From Myxococcaceae bacterium (GTDB lineage Bacteria; Myxococcota_A; Polyangia; Polyangiales; Ga0077539): a stretch of DNA of 64,000 nucleotides. Positions 59,501 through 64,000 of the stretch are shown one piece after another. The notes beneath the pieces are model-generated. The model saw only the letters and a list, made by a program, of their open reading frames with translations, had not been told where the DNA came from and searched no databases. The stretch lies in the NCBI GenBank assembly GCA_004297725.1, contig SCUS01000102.1:1-64000 (forward strand). The letters are read 5' to 3'. The position numbers and the translations under genes are program-made. Numbering within the stretch: the stretch's first letter is position 1; each line of letters begins with the position of its first letter.

Positions 59501-62500
59501 CTACTCGAGGGTCTCGGTGGCCGCGGGGACCTGCGTCGGGTCGACGGGCTCCTCGACCAGCGCGCCGTTGCGCACGACGTAGGCCCTGGCGCGGTGCGAG
59601 GCGTCGAGGGAGACGTCGACCTGCGCGGCGCGGGGGCCATCGCCGCCGGAGAGGCGGAGGAGCAGCGTGGCGCGCACCGGGCGACCGGCGCGGATGCCGA
59701 CGCGACCGCGCACCACGAGGTGCGTGCCCTCGACGGCGGTGAGGGGCTGGTGGACGCGCAGCCCCAGCGCCAGCGGCGACTCGCCGACCTCGGCGAAGGC
59801 AGGGTCGTCGGGGGCGCGGGCGAGGAGGTCGAGGCCCACGTCGGGGTGGCTCCAGCGGAGCACCAGCACGTCGCGGATCTCCGCGCGGGTCCCGCGGGTC
59901 CAGGCGCGCAGGCCCGGGTCGTCGCGGCGCTCGGCGGCGATGCGCAGCACCTCGCGCTCGAGGAGCGCTCGGAGGCCCAGCGAGAGGGCCGCGTCGCCGC
60001 TGCTCTCGGAGGCCGCCCGGAGGGTGCGCAGGGCCTCGTCCTCGCGCCCGGCGCCGAGGGCGGCCAGGGCCACGCGCACCTCCACGGAGGCTTCGCCGGG
60101 GCGGAGCGCGCGGAGGGTCACGTACTGCGCGTAGGCCTCGTCGAACCACTCGTAGGCCAGCAGCAGGTCGCCGAGGCGCTCCCTCGCGGCGGGGTCGTAG
60201 GGGGCGCCCTCGACGATCTCCGAGAAGGCCCGCAGCGCCTCGTCGCGCGCACCGAGGCGGAGCAGGAGCTCGCCCACGCGGCTGCGCACGCGGGCGTCGG
60301 CGCCGGGGTCGCGGCGCAGCCGGTCGGCGATGGCGCGGGCCTCGGGGGCGCGATCGACCGCGGCGAGGGCGTCCATGTAGCGGAGCAGGAGGTCGATGTC
60401 CCGGGGCGCGACGGTGAGCCACGCGCGGAGGATCTCCACGCGCTGCTGCGGGGTGGTCCCCGGCGCCGAGAGCCGGCGCAGGAGGGCGTCCCAGTCGACG
60501 AGCTCGGTGCGAGCGTGCGCGGCCCTCCACGCGAAGGCGGGGCCGAAGCGGCGGGCGAGGGCGGTGTCGAACCAGTCGATGACCGACGGGTCGACCAGGC
60601 CCTCGCGCAGGGTCGAGAGGGCGGCCGGGTCGGAGAGGCCGTCGAGGAAGACCTCGAGCAGCGCCACGCGGTCTTCCCACCAGCGGAGCTCGCAGCGGTT
60701 GCGCGCCTCGGTCCACACGGCGACGGCGCCGGGGGCGCTCTCTCCCCGGGCGCGCCAGCGTTCACGCCAGAGCGCCGCGCGGAGCGAACGTGGGAGCTGC
60801 GAGCTCGTCGGGCAGCGCCTCGCCGCGGGCCCTCGCCCGCCCGCACCATCGGCCGGGGCGTCGAAGCGAAACGAGCGCTCGACGGTGTCGGGCGTCGCCC
60901 CGAGGAGCTCGAGGGAGGGGAGCGCGACGGAGGCGACGGCGCGCTGCACGCAGGCCTCGGTCTCGGCGTCGCGGAGGGTCGAGCGCGAGACCGTGGCGAG
61001 GGTGACACGGCCGTCGGCGGCGATGGTGGCGCGCACGGTGACCTCCCCGGCGAGGGAGGGGCGGAGCGCGCGCTTGCGGGTGACGCAGGCGGTGGCGGCG
61101 TCGGTGGCGCCGCCGAGCGCGGCGACCAGGGAGGCGCGGCCGCCGAGGCCGAGGCCCTCGCCGACGACGTGGGGGGTCCAGCCGGTTCCGTCGTCGATGG
61201 CGATCGGGGCCGCGCGGTGCTCGCCGAAGCGGGCGATGCCGCGGGGAGAGACTCCCTCCGCGACGCCCAGCGAGGGGAGCGAGGTGCGAGAGGCGCCCTC
61301 GTCCCAGAGGCTCGAACGGGCGAAGAGGCCGGTGCTCCCCTCGGCCACGCCGCCCAGCGCGAGGCCGGAGACGGAGGTCACCAGGCCGAAGCGCGCGCCC
61401 AGGTCGGCGACGGCCCCGCGGCTGCCGCCCTGCGCGATGAGGTCGCGCACCCGGAGGTGCGCCCAGCGGCGCTGCAGGTCGCCCTCGTCGAAGACCGGCG
61501 TCGGGCGGATGGGCAGCGTCCAGTCGCGCACCTCGCCGCCGACCCTGGCCCGGACCCGCACCTCCTTCGGGAGGGCGCCCTCGACCACGCCGACGAAGCG
61601 CAGCGGGTCGCCCGCGAACCATCGATCGACCCTCGCCGGGAGGACGGTGTGCACCGTGCGACCCGCGGTGACGGTGACGTCGCGGAGCATGGGCTGCAGC
61701 GCCCTCGCGACGAGGCGGGCGGAGGCGGCAACGGCCTCGGCGCGGTCGCTCGCCCGCTCGGTGGCGTGAGCGCCCGCGGCCAGGGGGGCGAGCACCTCTG
61801 GGTGGGCGTCGCTGCCGAGGCCGAGCACGTAGAGCCGGAGGTCGGGCGCCTGCCGGCGGAGGTCGTCGCGCAGCCGCGACGGGTCGATGGGACCCACCGT
61901 GGGGGTCGCGTCGCCGAGGTAGATCACCACGCCGTTGCGAGACGGGTCGAGCGCCGCGTTGGCGTCCGCGAGCAGTCGCCCCAGGTTGGTCGCGCCGCCC
62001 AGCCGCACCCGCGCGACGGCGTCGACGATGGCCTCGCGCCGGGCGTCGTCGAGGCGGGCGAGGGTGCCCGCCGGGCCGGCCGCGGGGCGGCCTCGAAGGT
62101 CGCCGAACCACAGGGCCACGCGGTCGGAGGCGCCGAGCTGGCGGAGCATCGCGTCGACCGCGGCGCGGGCCATCTCCAGGGCGCTGCGCTCGGTGCCCGC
62201 GGAGTCGTCGACCACCACGATGACGTCGCTGCCGTCGAGCGAGGGCGTCGGGAGCGTGAGGTCGACGGCGAGGGAGGTGACGTCGCCGTGGGCGCTGCTC
62301 CAGGCGCGGGCGGAGGGGGCCGTGGAGGCGTCGTCGGTGAGCTCGACGGCGGTCTCGCCGCGGGGGCGGTAGTCGCTGCGACGCAGCCGCACGTGGCCGT
62401 CGACCAGCCGGGCACCCGAGGGGATCGATACGCCGCGAGCGCCGGCGCGGGACACGTCGACGTCGACGCTGTACTCGCCCACCAGCGGAGGGTCGATCGC

Positions 62501-63526
62501 CGAGGCCGCCGCGGCGACGTAGCTGCGACGACCGCCGTCGCGGGGGAGCCACTCGGTCCAGGTGACCGAGACCCGGAGCTCCTGGCCGGGCGCGATCTGC
62601 CCGAGGTACGCGCGCACGGTGCCGTCCTCGTCGGCGTAGAGCGCGGAGGTGCCCCCGTCGCGGGAGACCTGCGAGAGCACCGCGGGCGACGAGTCGGTCC
62701 ACGGGCCCGCGCCGCTGCCTACGCGAAACTGCGAGATGAGCGCGCCGTCCGGGAGGGGGAGGCGCCAGTCGACCGGCGACGCGGTGGGCGAGCCGTTGAA
62801 GAAGCGCTGCTCCACGGTGGTCACCGCGAGGTCGCCGCGGATCACCGCGCGCACCTCGTGAGAGCGCACCGCGAGCGCCACCGGACCTTCGCCCTCGGTG
62901 ACGTGCGCGAAGGCCGCGCCGACGCCGCGCCCTCGGGGGCGGGCGATGCCCTGCGGGGAGGCCGCGCCGCCGGTCCAGTCGTCCCACACCGAGGCGGGGC
63001 GGGGGGTGAGCGCGCTGTTGCCCTCGAGCGACTCGCCCTGCGCGAGGAGGCCCTGCTGCCGGCCCTGGCGCCACGCCACCTCCCCGCGCACCACGATCAC
63101 CCGCGCTCCGGTCGCACCGGGCGCGTCGCGCTCCAGCTCCAGCGCGGCGTCGCCGATCTCCACCCTCGCGTCGCCGATCTGGAACCCGCGGCCCTCCGCG
63201 CCGCTCCCGATGGCGAAGACCCGCCCGCGCTCCAGCGACGGGACCCCTTCGGCGAAGCGCAGCCGGGTGTCGCCCGCGACGCGAAGCTCGAGCCCGTCGT
63301 CGGTGCGGAGCACCGCGCGCCCCGCGGCGTCGGTCGAGAGCGATCCCCCGCAGGGCACCCTCGCGCCCCGGGCGATGGCCTCGCTCCCGAGGGTGACGCC
63401 TCCGTGCTGCACCTCCATGGTGCCGCAGGTCGGCGGGTCGGAGCGCAGCGCGGGGGCCTTGCCGCCGCACGCCACGGAGAGGGCGGCGATCACCCAGAGC
63501 CCGCGATCGATCGGAGCGCCGCTCAC
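59501..63526 (-). CDS. Multidomain lipoprotein: FecR-like, VIT, VWA, AgmX/PglI C-terminal-like and TPR
   Basis: 1341 residues. The signal ends LSVAC (Cys20). FecR-like strands (about 45-130), a VIT domain (205-330, VTTVEQRFFNGSP), and a VWA domain (about 435-610) with a partial MIDAS (DSAGT) follow. An AgmX/PglI C-terminal-like domain lies at about 795-890 (GEVTVRATIAADGRV, LRDAETEACVQRAV), then TPR-like helices (1035-1290). Such domains occur in myxobacterial gliding and surface proteins; the combination is unusual. GTG at 63526 overlaps the upstream stop (GTGA); the frame upstream of it is a shadow of the partner gene. Confidence 0.82.
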   Translation of the reverse strand: MSGAPIDRGLWVIAALSVACGGKAPALRSDPPTCGTMEVQHGGVTLGSEAIARGARVPCGGSLSTDAAGRAVLRTDDGLELRVAGDTRLRFAEGVPSLERGRVFAIGSGAEGRGFQIGDARVEIGDAALELERDAPGATGARVIVVRGEVAWRQGRQQGLLAQGESLEGNSALTPRPASVWDDWTGGAASPQGIARPRGRGVGAAFAHVTEGEGPVALAVRSHEVRAVIRGDLAVTTVEQRFFNGSPTASPVDWRLPLPDGALISQFRVGSGAGPWTDSSPAVLSQVSRDGGTSALYADEDGTVRAYLGQIAPGQELRVSVTWTEWLPRDGGRRSYVAAAASAIDPPLVGEYSVDVDVSRAGARGVSIPSGARLVDGHVRLRRSDYRPRGETAVELTDDASTAPSARAWSSAHGDVTSLAVDLTLPTPSLDGSDVIVVVDDSAGTERSALEMARAAVDAMLRQLGASDRVALWFGDLRGRPAAGPAGTLARLDDARREAIVDAVARVRLGGATNLGRLLADANAALDPSRNGVVIYLGDATPTVGPIDPSRLRDDLRRQAPDLRLYVLGLGSDAHPEVLAPLAAGAHATERASDRAEAVAASARLVARALQPMLRDVTVTAGRTVHTVLPARVDRWFAGDPLRFVGVVEGALPKEVRVRARVGGEVRDWTLPIRPTPVFDEGDLQRRWAHLRVRDLIAQGGSRGAVADLGARFGLVTSVSGLALGGVAEGSTGLFARSSLWDEGASRTSLPSLGVAEGVSPRGIARFGEHRAAPIAIDDGTGWTPHVVGEGLGLGGRASLVAALGGATDAATACVTRKRALRPSLAGEVTVRATIAADGRVTLATVSRSTLRDAETEACVQRAVASVALPSLELLGATPDTVERSFRFDAPADGAGGRGPAARRCPTSSQLPRSLRAALWRERWRARGESAPGAVAVWTEARNRCELRWWEDRVALLEVFLDGLSDPAALSTLREGLVDPSVIDWFDTALARRFGPAFAWRAAHARTELVDWDALLRRLSAPGTTPQQRVEILRAWLTVAPRDIDLLLRYMDALAAVDRAPEARAIADRLRRDPGADARVRSRVGELLLRLGARDEALRAFSEIVEGAPYDPAARERLGDLLLAYEWFDEAYAQYVTLRALRPGEASVEVRVALAALGAGREDEALRTLRAASESSGDAALSLGLRALLEREVLRIAAERRDDPGLRAWTRGTRAEIRDVLVLRWSHPDVGLDLLARAPDDPAFAEVGESPLALGLRVHQPLTAVEGTHLVVRGRVGIRAGRPVRATLLLRLSGGDGPRAAQVDVSLDASHRARAYVVRNGALVEEPVDPTQVPAATETLE

Positions 63527-64000
63527 CGGGCACCGCCTTCGGCCACGAAGGGCCGCGCGGTGAGCGCCGTCGGCGTCGCGTCGAACACCACCCTCGGGTG
63601 CTCGGGGTCGAGGTTTACCGTGGTGCGTAAGAGCCGCTCCTCCGCGGTGCCCTCCGCCCAGAGCACGATCAGCTCGGCGGAGCCTCGCGGGCGCGCCCCG
63701 CCGCCGCGGCGCACCTCCAGGGTGAGCGCGGTCGGGCGCTCGGCGAGGGTGAGGGCCTCCAGCGGGATCGCCGAGGCCACCAGGTCGGCCCGCTGCGTGG
63801 GCGCGCCGGGGAGCGTCACCCAGAGCTCGGCGCCGTCGTCGGGGTGGGTCCATCGCAGCACGGCGCGCACGGCCCCGGCGCCCTGCGCCGCGGGGCTGCG
63901 ACGCCAGCGGGCGCGGAGCTGCGCCACCGTCGCGGCGGAGACCGACGGCTCGCTGGAGGCGATGGCGAGCTCGCAGGCCACCCACGCCACCACCGACTCG
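63523..64000 (-). CDS. C-terminal part of an unknown protein coupled to the VIT/VWA gene (partial)
   Basis: The frame is open to the window edge, so the true start is probably outside; a GTG at 63993 is the only start inside that gives the full visible length. About 157 codons are seen. The segment is Ala/Arg-rich with beta-strand character (ELWVTLPGAP, LTLEVRRGGG, LRTTVNLDPEHPRVVFDA). No family is recognised. Its stop overlaps the GTG of the large VIT/VWA lipoprotein by 4 nt, so both are likely made together. Confidence 0.65.
   Translation of the reverse strand, partial: ESVVAWVACELAIASSEPSVSAATVAQLRARWRRSPAAQGAGAVRAVLRWTHPDDGAELWVTLPGAPTQRADLVASAIPLEALTLAERPTALTLEVRRGGGARPRGSAELIVLWAEGTAEERLLRTTVNLDPEHPRVVFDATPTALTARPFVAEGGAR

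Noticed and set aside
63527..63985. Extension of the VIT/VWA gene upstream of 63526
   Set aside because: The extension is out of frame with the better-looking upstream partner, lacks homology and would bury the lipoprotein signal.

Overview
The window looks like a chromosomal segment of a high-GC member of the Myxococcota, probably Polyangiales-like; this is inferred from gene content, not from an alignment. Pointers are strong G/C bias at third codon positions, many long Cys-rich or Asp/Pro/Thr-rich lipoproteins, an AgmX/PglI-type C-terminal domain, a GldA/F/G-like ABC operon with a DUF4340 partner, DUF1844 next to HtrA, Ser/Thr kinase-receiver fusions, and very few AT-rich intergenic stretches. 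No phage, insertion sequence, CRISPR array or rRNA was seen.

Positions 1-13400 are the conserved translation/transcription block, all on +: tuf (3' end), rpmG, tRNA-Trp, secE, nusG, rplK, rplA, rplJ, rplL, rpoB, rpoC. Regulatory-looking hairpins lie before rplA, between rplL and rpoB (with a T run) and in the long rpoB-rpoC gap. From 13.5 to 25.7 kb come a VWA lipoprotein (+), then dnaK, a YbhN-type membrane protein and a zinc-ribbon protein (-). A proline-rich protein (+) follows, then a likely six-gene minus-strand operon: UbiA-type prenyltransferase, ruvB, an unknown 550-aa protein coupled to ruvB, a small acidic protein, DUF1844 and an HtrA-type lipoprotein protease.

From 25.7 to 33.2 kb two large exported TPR + DUF3857 + transglutaminase-like proteins overlap by 4 nt; the first keeps a Cys-His-Asp triad and the second appears to have lost Cys and His. 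Next are an anchored unknown (-), alanine dehydrogenase, gatC, gatA and tyrS. From 38.6 to 46.2 kb is a cell-surface island: a Cys-repeat lipoprotein, an FAD oxidoreductase, a linker-only lipoprotein, a collagen-like protein with an unrecognised domain in three copies, and a lipoprotein with an FGE-like fold. The end of this island has noticeably lower GC.

From 46.5 to 52 kb is an ABC/GldG/DUF4340 operon behind a TTGACA promoter. From 52.2 to 56.6 kb is a compact signalling operon (Hpt, Ser/Thr kinase-receiver fusion, hybrid histidine kinase, SPFH protein, unknown). The window ends with a glycine-rich RRM protein with a long upstream region, a TIM-barrel-like unknown divergent from a glycosyltransferase, a 1341-aa VIT/VWA/AgmX/TPR lipoprotein and the end of its upstream partner. 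Several gene starts have a TAnnnT box only 6-14 nt upstream and no Shine-Dalgarno, suggesting leaderless or nearly leaderless mRNAs; convergent gene pairs are often separated by perfect hairpins lacking a T run.
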